Assembly: GCA_008638375.1 (NCBI GenBank)
Contig: CM018031.1
Location: forward strand, 7,713,062 to 7,777,061
Direction of reading: 5' to 3'
Source: Nyssa sinensis
Lineage: Eukaryota > Streptophyta > Magnoliopsida > Cornales > Nyssaceae
Length of the DNA stretch: 64,000 nucleotides
Shown here: positions 37,442 through 48,133 of the stretch, piece by piece
Layout: each line of letters opens with the position of its first letter
How positions within the stretch are numbered: the first letter of the stretch is position 1
Notes under the pieces: model-generated
Seen by the model: the letters and a program-made list of their open reading frames with translations, nothing else
Databases searched by the model: none
Told to the model about the DNA's origin: nothing
Position numbers and translations under genes: made by a program

Positions 37442-38471
37442 ATCCTATTCATTTAGAAATTGATCTGTTTGGATAAGTGTATTGTGTTCTCATAAACTGT
37501 TGTGAAAGCTGCAATAATGGCATTGTGGTGGTGATAGGTCGATAGTAGCAGCAGTTGCAATGGTGGTGGTAGCAGAGACAGTGGCAATCATAGTTGTAGA
37601 CTTGTAGTGATGATGATGGTAGTATTTAGTAACAAGATTGTTGTGTATTGTGATGGAGGTGGTAGCAATGATGATGACAATGGTAAGCCAATAGCCCTAC
37701 CAATTCCATCATGTGTTTGAAATGAGCCCTTGTTCAAACAACAGTTGATTTTACGGATTTTGGCCCTTTAAATATGTGGAAGACTCTTGAAAGTTGAAAC
37801 CCATTTCCCCATTGACTTTCAGTCCATTTTGATTGAAGGAATTGAAAAAAAAGGATAGGATAGGAAAAGAAAGGAAAAGGAGGGCCTTAAAGACCCATTT
37901 AGCTTTTATCCTAAAAGTGGGAGGAAATTGAAGGAACTGATAAGAGGGTTGATATTCATCAGGAGTAATGCTTTTGTCTCAAATCTTGGTACCAAATTGT
38001 GCATCTCAAATGATGTGAAATTACACTATTGGTGATAGTTTAGATGCATTATAAATATTTTGCCAATAATCTGCAGTCTCCTCATTTGGTACAAAAATTT
38101 GGGACATCTATCATTACTTCAGTTATGTGATTGTTTCGAAATAATTACAACCCAAGAAAAAGGATTTTTTCTAAAGTCAAAGGAAAGTAATCTCATATAT
38201 ATGGAAAGTTACAAAGATGTTTCTACTTTCTACTAATGCAAATATTAAAGTAAATTTCACACAATCTTTCATCAGTAAGTGAGAAAGTCTATAAGAACTG
38301 GTTCAAAAATTTAAAGTCCATTCCAAATTCAAATTCATCTAAATTTGGACCATTCAGATGTTTTAACTTTTCGAATGGGGGCTCAATTTCACAAATTTCC
38401 TAATAATCCTTGCTAATTATCAACCCAATCTTCGTAAAAATTTTCAAAGATTCGACTACTGTCTATATTTA

Positions 38472-38941
38472 CACTATGTTTGGATGGAAAGAAAGGGAAG
38501 GGAAGGAAAAGGAAAGGGAGCTTATATCATGTTTATTTTAAAAATTAGGAAGAAAAGGGAGGGAGAGTTTAACCCTCGTTTAAGCAATTTTATTATCCCT
38601 CCAAAAGTGGAAGGAAATTAAGGAAAATGAAATAATGATTTAATAAATTTTTAATAATATCCAATATTGTCCCTAAAATTGTAAAAGCTAAAATAAAAAT
38701 GACATATCTATCCTAGGACATCCAAACAAGGATATATAATAGTAAAATAATATAAAAGTCTTTACTTTTTCTTTTTCTCCTTTATCATTCCCAAACAAGA
38801 TGAACTCATTATATTAGTCTTTCTTTCCCTTTCCTTTCATTAGATTATCCTCTCCTCTCCTCTTATTTCCTTTCCCTCGTAACTAATACTCTCCATTCCT
38901 TTCCCTCCCTTCCCTTCCCTCCTAGTTATTAAAACAAACTG
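38472..38941. mobile_element. Tourist-like MITE in EH-E intron 1
   Basis: A 470-bp insertion flanked by TTA (38469-38471 and 38942-38944). The EH-B intron has the empty site with a single TTA (about 15752). The left end is CACTATGTTTGGATGG. The inverted right end reads CAGTTTGTTTTAATAA in this copy and CAGTTCGTTTGGATAA in the adjacent duplicated end. Purine-rich and pyrimidine-rich arms follow. There is no ORF. A 3-bp TTA duplication with such ends points to the PIF/Harbinger (Tourist) group. Confidence 0.7.
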
Positions 38942-39123
38942 TTAAGAAATTTCCAAACAATGGATGTAATAGAAATGTCAAAAATCTCTCCTTTCCTTTC
39001 CCTCGTAACTAATACTCTCCTTTTCTTTCCTTTCCCTTCCCTTCCCTTCCCCTCCCTCCTAGTTATCCAAACGAACTGTTAAGAAATTTCTAAACAATGG
39101 ATGTAATAGAAATGTCAAAAATT
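38850..39123. repeat. 137-bp tandem duplication of the MITE right end and its flank
   Basis: The pyrimidine-rich MITE end plus TTAAGAAATTTC.AAACAATGGATGTAATAGAAATGTC occur twice, 137 bp apart. The second copy preserves the more canonical terminal sequence ATCCAAACGAACTG. Confidence 0.75.
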
Positions 39124-39989
39124 TACATATAAACAGAAGCCTATACATCAAATTCGCATGTCTTCCCCTGCGGATGAAATTTAAATCAAAGATAAATTAT
39201 ACAGCCTACAAAGTTTAGGTGTGCCTATAAATATGTATTATGTATATGCATATATGTATAGACAAGAGAGAACCTGAAATCTGCAAATGTAGTAGTCACT
39301 GCCATAGAAAGCACGAAAGAGCTCGAGGGGTTTCATTGTAGGGTTTCTCGGAATAAACGCAACGCTCAAGTTCACCAAAGCTTTGACTCTGTCGGGTCTA
39401 TAGGAACACAAGTACCACGCAATGCATTGCTCCCCAATCATGGCCCACCACAAACACCTTCTCCTGCTCGGGCGCGATGGCATCGAGGAGTGCAACGATG
39501 TCGCCGACCACGTGGAGGGTGGTGTATTGAGCGGGGGAGGTCGGCGCACCGGTGGTGTCGCCGTAGCCGCGGAGGTCGGGAGCCACGGCGCGGTAGCCGT
39601 GGGCGGCGAGGAAGACGATCTGGTGTCTCCAGGAGTACCAGAGCTCGGGGAAACCGTGGATGAATAGGACCAACGGACCTTGACCCTTCTCTGCAACGTG
39701 CATGGTTATGCCGTTCACACTCACCATCTTGTGCTCTATCCCTTCCATCTCTCTCTCTTCTCTGTAGATAAGCGTGGAACTCTGCAAGTGAATTGTGAAA
39801 ACTCTCTCTCTCTCTCTCTCTCTCTCACAAACGCAAGCTGTGTGCAGGTCAAAAGCCCGAATAGCCTTGGAAGAAATTATTTATGATCCGAAATGAATGA
39901 ATAATTCTAAAATGACATGTTAGATTTATAAAGAATAATAAAATAATCTGTAATTTTTATTAACCAACCATGCAATAAGATGGCGTTTC

Positions 39990-40975
39990 TTGGGCGGCTC
40001 CTTTTTTGTCTTTAAAGAGGAATAGTCGGGCGGCTCCGTTTTTGTCTTTAAAGAGGAATAATCAAGGGGTTGGAGAGTGAGATATCAGCAAAAGGGACAA
40101 AACAGAAACAGATGATTTTGACTATTGACTTTTTATGTGGAGTACAGAAAAGAAATTCGGTGACAGGTAAAGTAGGAAAATAGCATAATTACGAAAGTTC
40201 TTATATCTTTTGAAATTATATTAATATTATTTTAAAATATATTTTATTTAAAATATATTTCATATATTGATTCGATTATAGAATTAATTTATCAGTGTTA
40301 ATAATTTTAATATTTATTATTTTTAAAAAAAAAATAATAAATATGTCAATAAATATTCAATACTTCAATGCAATTGAGTTAAGTTAATTATAATTTTTTT
40401 AAATATTCTATGGATCAATAATACCAAATTATTCCTCTTTTTTTTTTTGTCTTTAAAGAGGAATAGTCTTTTTCGTCTTTAAAGAGGAATAGTCGGACGG
40501 CTCCGTTTTTGTCTTTAAAGAGGAATAATCAAGGGGCTGGAGACTGAGATATCAGCAAAAGGGACAAAACAGAAACAGATGATTTTGACTATTGACTTTT
40601 TATGTGGAGTACAGAAAAGAAATTCGGTGACAGGTAAAGTAGGAAAGTAGCATAATTACGAAAGTTTTTATATCTTTTGAAATTATATTAATATTATTTT
40701 AAAATATATTTTATTTAAAATATATTTCATATATTGATTCGATTATAGAATTAATTTATCAGATAATGTATTAATAATTTTAATATATTTTATTTTTTGA
40801 AAAAAATGATAAATATGTCAATAAATAATCAATACTTCAATGCAATTGAGTTGAGTTGATAATAATTTTTTTAAATATTCTATGGATCAATAATACCAAA
40901 CAATTCCTCTTTTTTGTCTTTAAAGAGGAATAGTCAGGGCAGCTCTTTTTTGTCTTTAAAGAGGAATAGTCAAGA
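39990..40975 (-). repeat. Amplified promoter block upstream of EH-E
   Basis: A block of about 470 bp is present twice in full (about 40020-40490 and 40495-40955), with a third copy interrupted by the LTR at 40976. Each block starts with one to three copies of GTCTTTAAAGAGGAATAGTC (or AATAATC; seven in total: near 40000, 40040, 40448, 40475, 40512, 40913 and 40955), followed by GGGACAAAACAGAAAC, the paired TTGACT motifs, and an AT-rich stretch. EH-B has one block upstream. Confidence 0.8.
40118..40130 (-). promoter_or_regulatory. Paired W-box-like TTGACT motifs, block 1 upstream of EH-E
   Basis: TTGACT at 40118-40123 and 40125-40130. Repeated at 40585-40597 and 44168-44180 in the other block copies. 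A candidate WRKY-binding site by motif only. Confidence 0.35.
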
Positions 40976-41499
40976 TGTCACTGACCCTAATTCCGGTCCA
41001 TGCGATTAAAGGCTTGTGATCGGTCACCAAGGCCTTTTTTACTGATCACAATACTTTTCTCATTTCTATTAATCAAATGCAAGCGGAATAAAATTCTTTT
41101 TCTATTGCAAAATTGTCAATGCACAAGTCGACACAGTCATCTATATATATTCCATAATAATTTCAAAAGTACATGATGTAATTTTTCAAAGCCTGCTGAT
41201 GTCATATTCGATGTACAGTCCAACATTACTTCCAAAAGTGACTACATCATGTCTAACAAAATTCTATTACAAAAAGGGTTCATAACTTTACAAGCTTTCG
41301 GCTATTCTGACTAAAACCGTTATTCCCTTGCCACTATTGATACCTGAAATATATTGGATAAAAATCTTATAAGCTCAACAGCTCGTGAGTATTCCATAAC
41401 ATACCAAGGGTTTTCAAAACTGCTATATAATTCAATACTGAAATGTCAATGATCAAATATCATATATTATCTTAATTATAGCATACAAGATAATGGTAT

Positions 41500-41850
41500 C
41501 AAATTTACTTCCAATAAATCACAATTCAATAACTATCGTAAATCAATATTCAATCACATAGTTCGATAAATCAAAATCACAGTTCAATAACATAGTTCGA
41601 TAAATCATAGTTCAATAAGTCATGGTTCGATAAATCATAGTTCGATATCATAGTTTGATATCATAGTTCGATAAATCATATTCAATCGTGGTTCATATTC
41701 AAAATTACATATTCCACTTCTATGGCCAGCAAATTAGAACCTCGCTGACTGAGATCGATAGACTAGTTAGTTCGATATGCCGTATCAACACCGCCTCACC
41801 ACAATATAACCTGTGGGAAGGGTTCGATAAATCACAACCTATTCGATAGT
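41500..41850. repeat. Short tandem motif ATAGTTCGATAAATC inside the LTR
   Basis: Variants of CATAGTTCGATAAATC / CAGTTCAATAACATAG / TAGTTCGATATC repeat about ten times between 41520 and 41700, with scattered copies to 41850 and GTTCAAT variants to about 41930. Subrepeats of this kind are common in the U3 of large LTRs. Confidence 0.75.
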
Positions 41851-43404
41851 GACCAATCATAGAAGAGTGTTTTATTCAGAGCATCAAAATCATATCCAAA
41901 ATCAATAATCATCAATAGCAGTTCAATTACTCAAATCAAAGTTCTTTATTTGATATTTAGTTAAAACAGTTCAAACATTTGTAAGAAGATCATATAACAT
42001 TTAAGTATCTTACAAACACATTTTCTTAAGTCAAAGAAGACAATATAGTTGTCAATAGGTCATTCAAAACGTATACAGTATAATTGTTAAACAAAGGTTA
42101 TAAAGAAAAACGATTTCATATGTCGATATATCATAAAAGAGTTTCAATATTTATATCTATAATGAAAATGTCTACCTCAATATGGCATGAAACACTCACT
42201 TAAAGTCCAAAAGCTTAACTCTAAAAATCTTTCCTTTAGTTGAAGGTTCTTAAAATCACATTTCAAGATTTGGTTACATTCCACAATATCACTTTGATTT
42301 AATTACCATTAAATTTCTTTTGGTAGCTTTGTTACATTTTAAAGTTTGATTCTATTACTTTACATATTTACGTGTCACATTTTTCCGCACCTTATTTCAT
42401 AATATGAACCTCACCATTGAGTTTGGAACGTCGAAGAAAAGTCAATTTAGACCCTCTCGGACTTCCATTTGGTTTAGGGGCACTGGTGCAATTTGGTAAT
42501 TTACACTTTAACGTGTTTTTTTTTTTAGAGTCTCGTCTCAGTGAAACGAACCCTTCCATTGGGTTCAGAATGTCCAAAATAGTCAAAATACGCTATTTTT
42601 TTTTTTTTATCTCATTTGAAGTTCGTTTGACTCGTTTTAGAACTTCGGGTATTTTAGTAAATTATTAATTTTTCTATTGGGCTTAGTGGCATTATTCATA
42701 AATTCTGTGGTCGGTTTATAATTTCCAAAAGTGTTGGTCTGAACCAGTGGGTTCACTGAACCCAACCCTAAACCGGTCTAATAGGTTGGTGAACCAACCG
42801 GTTCTGGTGAACCATTAAACAATCTTACGTTTTTCCGATCAACACCCCGTTACCGCTTCCGTCGCCGTGGGCCGGAACCGCCATCTTCCCCACTGATTTT
42901 CATAATTTTTAACGTCCCTTTCTTCCAATTTTTACGCCAATTCACTTCTAAAACCTCAAAAATTAATTTCAACTAAATTTCGGCCCCGATCTTCGCCGGT
43001 TCCGACACCCACTTTCAGTTTTCCGGCGTTGCACCGGTGACTGAATTTTATGGCCATAAAATGGCCATTTCTCAACCGTTTTGACTTCCATTTCTCAACC
43101 GGTAACATTCCCAAGCTTTGGCCGAGAATTACAGGTGAAATTTCTTGAAGTTTCTTTCATGTTTTGACTCCTACAAATTCAGAATTTAATCTATAATAGC
43201 ATGGAGTAAAAATTAAAGCAATCGAACGTAATTGTTACCTGTTTAAGCCGATTTCTCCAACTGCTCCAAATCAGTTCCCTCTTTCTCTCAGATTCTTCCT
43301 TCTATTCTTTCTTGTTTCTCTTCTGTTTCGCTACCGTTTTTCTCTCTTTCTATTTCATTCACTTTCCTTCTCTCTCTTACTCTTAAATTCATCCCTTGAC
43401 CGAG

Positions 43405-43410
43405 TATAAA
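43405..43410 (+). promoter_or_regulatory. TATA box of the putative LTR
   Basis: TATAAA in the context CGAGTATAAAGGTGGTGG, about 700 bp before the right LTR end. It follows a CT-rich stretch. Assigned only because of its position in an LTR-like element. Confidence 0.4.
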
Positions 43411-43670
43411 GGTGGTGGCTTTGCCACCTGTTCCATGAATGACACACACACGCACACACGGCTGCCATGCAGCCTTCATTTCTTCATGTGCGTGTTCTCA
43501 TGGAGAATCAGCCTTCATTTCTCCATGTTCCAATTCTCACACATCACCCTCCACTACTACCCACTGATTCTCTTTACTTTTTTTCTTTTCATTTCTTTCT
43601 TTCATTACAAACCAATTTCTTTCTTCATTACAAATCATGTGCTAGCCGCACATGGTTTCCATCCTACTTT

Positions 43671-43765
43671 TATATATATATATATATACACACAACTATA
43701 TATATATATATATATATTTTTTTTCATATAAATTATACAACCGTATGCATACATATATATATATA
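43671..43765. repeat. AT dinucleotide runs within the LTR
   Basis: Three runs of TA/AT (about 43671-43688, 43698-43718 and 43753-43767) separated by short linkers. They account for ORF-like Tyr-Ile repeats here. Confidence 0.85.
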
Positions 43766-44108
43766 TTTCATTTAATTTTTTATATTATTATTATTATTAT
43801 TATTAATCTATTTATTTATTATTTTTTTGATTTTTGATTTTTTATCTCATTCTTTATTTTTTATTTATTTTTTTCCAATTCATTTTCAGAATCGAATCGT
43901 TTTAACTATTTTCAACTTTTTGAGCTTTATTGATCAATTTAAGATTACTCACCCATTTTAAACTTTATTCTTGACCTTCAGTTATTATTCTAATATCTTA
44001 AATAATTTAATATTTTGATTGACTTATAAATTTAAATTTTTAAAATTATATATCATGATCCGATTTAACTCAAATTGGGTACTATATAACTCGAGTCGGA
44101 GTCTTACA

Positions 44109-44977
44109 CAATACGTCGGAGAGCCAGTTAAATCTCAACAAAGGAGACAAAACAGAAACTAGTGATTTTGACTATTGACTTTTTATGTGGACTACAGATA
44201 AGAAATCCGGTGGCAGGTAGTAGGAAAATAGCATAATTACGAAAGTCTTTATATTTTTTGAAATTATATTAATATTATTTTAAAATATATTTTATTTAAA
44301 ATATATTTTATATATCGATTTGATTATAGAATTAATTTATCAGATAATGTGTTAATAATTTTAATATATTTTATTTTTTTTAAAAAAAATATGATAAATA
44401 TGTCAAGAAATAATCAATACTTCAATGCAATTGAGTTGAAGTCGATAATAATTTTTTTTAAATATTCTATGGATCAATAATACCAAACTATTTAAGTGAA
44501 ATTGTAAAATATAAAATTTATTAAATAAAATTTGTCTAATTATAATATTATCAAAAAATAGAAAACTATAATTGTTTTTTTCAAAACCATATGGTGCTCA
44601 ATTGCTCCAATTCATTAGTACTCCTTATTTATCAATTTTGTGACATTTTAAGAAAGTACTCATTTTTATTAATTTTATACTATTTTAACAAAAGTTTATA
44701 CTTACCAAAAATAGTGTTACGGGGAGGAGTTGGGAGTTATTTTCGCCCCTCCCTAGTACTAATGCACTCTAAATGGAAATGGATTTTTCAACTTTTTGAA
44801 GTGTGAAGCAGGAATAGCTAGCTCATTTGCCTTGTTGAATATTTATTGAAACAAAGATGCAGTTGTCACACACAGTGAACATGAATCCCACTAGGGATAA
44901 CAATTACTAACGTACAGGAACACATAATGATCTTCAACCTTCTCCAAGAAATGCAACATAATAATAGGAGAAGAAAA
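44109..44977. other. Right half of the third promoter block and EH-F 3' flank
   Basis: 44109-44600 continues the block broken by the LTR (GTCGGAGAGCCAG, GACAAAACAGAAAC, paired TTGACT, AT-rich tail). 44600-44977 matches the EH-C 3' flank at 17150-17535. No gene is seen. Confidence 0.7.
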
Positions 44978-47900
44978 TCAGAACTTTTGGATGAAGTCAT
45001 AAATTTGATTGTTGATCTCATTAGGCTTTTCCTGCTGGATGAAGTGGGCTGTATCTTCCATTACAACTACTTCCTGCAATAATGGCACCTCTTTCTGGAA
45101 CCCACCATTATGTATATAATCCTTTGTGCCTGGCATATGGTAGGTCAAGTCCAAGTCCCCCACAATAAATTTTACAGGTACTTTTACCTGAACTCTAGTC
45201 CAGGGCGCAGTGAGCTCCCAGTTTCTGCAAAAAACAAAAAAAGATAAGAGTTCAGTAAAAGTATGTGCATGTAGTGAAGGCGCCCAAGGGGGTGAACCCA
45301 TTTACACAAAACGGGAAAAGGCAACAAAATATGAAAGCCTATGTTTCCCTAAAAAATCCATTTAAGAATCAAAATAGAAAATACAAAGGCTTAGCTTCTT
45401 TCAACCAAAAGAAAAGGTAAAACATTATCTTTGAAGCTCCATGGGGAAAGTTCCACCCCTTCAAAAGTTATCCTATTTCTTTCCTTCCAAAGACTCCAAA
45501 TGATGCAATGAGGAGCCATCATCAAAGCAATTCTCAATTCTTTTCTCACCCAACTATTATTGATATGTGTTGTAGAATCAAAATACATATTCTGGATTTC
45601 TTGAATATAGGAAACCCAACATAAAGTAGAACTTGAACCACACAATAAAAGAAGGCCAAGATAAATATCAAATTATGATGGGCCAAATTCTAAACCCTAC
45701 AAATTCACAACCTCATTATGTACTCAAAATTCTGGTGTCATTACACAAGCATTCTTTGAAATTGGAAAGAACAACAGGTAGTTTGAATAGAGACATAAAA
45801 CTTCAGATATTGTTGAAATCTCCATCAAAGAACAACTTCAATATCTTCAAAATCACAAAAGATTCACTATGCTGATTGAATATTTTAGCTTGCTGTTTAA
45901 ACTAACAAGATAGAGAAATTACCAGACTTCAGATGCAAAAGATAGTTCACTTATCAAAAAATAATAACCAAATGAACATCTGAAAAATGAACTTACAAAT
46001 CAAACGCTCGGTAGTAGTTCACTGCTCCAGTGAAACCACTCTGCTCAAATTTGCTAGCATAATAATCAGCATCTTCTTCTGACAACCAAGATGGCAATGT
46101 AATTGGACAATCATATGAATCTCTAAACCCTTCCCCTTTAGGAAAATATAATGGACCTGGAGTGCGGTATGTAAGGAATTTCTTTATAACTCCTTTAACA
46201 CCAACCTTGGCAAATTCAGTTTCAATATCTCCAGGTTCCTACAACATCATTAAGCAATCTATCTATCAGTAATGGCATCAATGTCAAATGCAGATAAGAT
46301 CTTCATGGCAGATCATGAGAGATTTTGGGAGAAATCCAAAAAGAAATGGAGTTGGATTTAGTGAATTTCCCCAAAGAATTTTTCAAGCATCACAACATAT
46401 TTGTCATCTATGAAACCTTTTGTTATCTTCTCCAGATTCCAGAAGTTTCATATATAGATTTTCTTTGATGGGATGCAAGGTTCCAGCAGGCAGAAAATCT
46501 CAAGGAATTCATACCCCCTATGATAAGGCAGTCTACACATTCAAAAATAGTTTGTAATTCAGGCATTGTACCTGACGAGTAATGAGCTATTCTTTTTGAA
46601 ACAATGGATGACTTTGTGCATATCGTACAAATCTTGAAAGCAGTTATAGGATATAATTATTGTAGAGCATGAATCCAATTTCAACCACCCAAATGTAAGC
46701 TTAGTGTACAGCGGTAATGAAAACTGAAACTAAGGTGAAAATGCATTGTGTTCTGCGATTTGTATGAAATTTTACTAATTAAACTCATGGAAGTATTACT
46801 AATGTCAAAAGAGAGCATGATGAACCAAGTAAATAGCGGCACCTGAAAATTCTCCCAAATTTGCAGTGATCAACACAAATTATCTCATCCAAAGGATTAA
46901 TTTCTTCTTTCTTTTTTCCTTTTTTCTATCGAAGAACATGTTTAACAAAAAGGGAGTACGAATATGTAGAACACGGTCAGACACACACAAACAGATATAA
47001 AAAGATAGCTCTAGAGAGACTTGAGAAGGATCCACACAGCCAAACATAAGTAGTTAGGATGATAAATTTTTTGGTGCGAGTTAGATTGTACATGTATAGA
47101 CACGTTCATGAAGGATGAGTTTGAGGATAACACTCTTCCTGCAGCTATAACACCAAAATTGATGTGGGCGGCAAACGAAATCGGTTTCTAGAGCTTTTTA
47201 GTATTGGGCTTGTGGCTGAAATGTAGGAGAAAATATTGGGCTTTAGGGTTTGTGAAATGTACAACAAAAGGGTAAAAGTTTGAGATCTTGAACTTAATAC
47301 TTAAAAACTTAAAAGACTTTAACTGATAAACCTACTAAAAACTATACATAAAATGGCCCAATATTATAATTTGACCCAAAATATGACCCATGGTATTCAA
47401 GTATTCAACCATAACCCATACCGAACAAGTATGAGATTTACCAGAATGCCCCAACTCCAAAAGTTTAATAAAATATAAAGATAATTAAACTATTAGCAAA
47501 CTAAATCAAAGGAGATATACTTATTAAAAGAAATCAAAGGAAATACAAAATCAAACTAAACACAACCTAAAACTTGATGCTAAGATCCAAGTGAGCCCTA
47601 GGTTGAAGTCCAACCAAGTTCTAAACTTTCATATTTTTCAATTGTGATTTTCTTGAGTTTCTTATAGACTGCAGTGAGTCCTAGGTTGAAGTCTTACCGA
47701 TTTTTAAAACTTTCATCATTATGAATTTTCTTTTCTTGAGTTTCTTATAGACTGCATAACACCTGCACATAAGAGCACATGCACACCAAATATCTAGGTA
47801 AAAACTGCTCATGCTACTTACCACACCTTTCTATCTCCCTACAAATTTCCTTCATCCTTTGGGTTCTATATGCTTAGTTACCCACCTGGATGGAGAATGT

Positions 47901-48096
47901 GACAAATAGAGGGTTTCGTTTAGGGGGGGGGGGGGGGGGGGGGCTATAATCCTAGCTAATTAACGAGGTGGCAAAGTTTTTGATGGTTTGACTGTAAGTT
48001 TTTTTTTATTGGTGATGGTTTGACTTTTACGTAGAATTTTTTTTGTTTTGTTCAAGTGGGAAGTTATAAAGTAATTTGAAGAATACAAGGTTAGAC

Positions 48097-48133
<37 letters not shown>

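Larger units (their letters stand above)
34783..39748 (-). pseudogene. EH-E: soluble epoxide hydrolase with a 1-nt frameshift after the nucleophile
   Basis: Exon 1 39274-39748 (475 nt), exon 2 35960-36201, exon 3 34783-35029. Exons 2 and 3 are intact and keep Tyr234 (NYYR), Asp264 (VGDLDL) and His299. Exon 1 has one extra base near 39425, directly after the codons for GHDWGA. The frame then runs to a stop (39398-39400) after about 116 residues. The downstream part of exon 1 is open in the shifted frame up to DYYICRFQ, so this is the only lesion seen and it could be very young, or a sequencing error. Intron 2 holds a 390-bp inverted repeat. Intron 1 holds a 237-bp tandem duplication and a MITE. 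Confidence 0.8.
40976..44108 (+). mobile_element. Putative large solo LTR (3.1 kb) inserted in the third promoter block
   Basis: It starts TGTCACTGACCC and ends GAGTCTTACA (TG...CA with inverted TGT/ACA tips) and is bordered by CAAGA (40971-40975) and CAATA (44109-44113), an imperfect 5-bp target-site duplication. It interrupts a block that is continuous in EH-B. It has no gag-pol coding sequence and no internal second LTR. A TATA box (CGAGTATAAAGG, 43401-43412) in the right quarter suggests U3 to its left and R-U5 to its right, so + orientation. A solo LTR is favoured. A non-coding (LARD-like) element is possible. Confidence 0.55.

Noticed and set aside
41500..41850. Short spaced repeats resembling a CRISPR-like array
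   Set aside because: Repeats are degenerate, irregularly spaced, and lie in a plant LTR-like element. CRISPR arrays are prokaryotic.
43396..43837. Overlapping plus-strand ORFs with Tyr-Ile repeats
   Set aside because: They read through AT dinucleotide runs inside the LTR-like element. Composition explains them.
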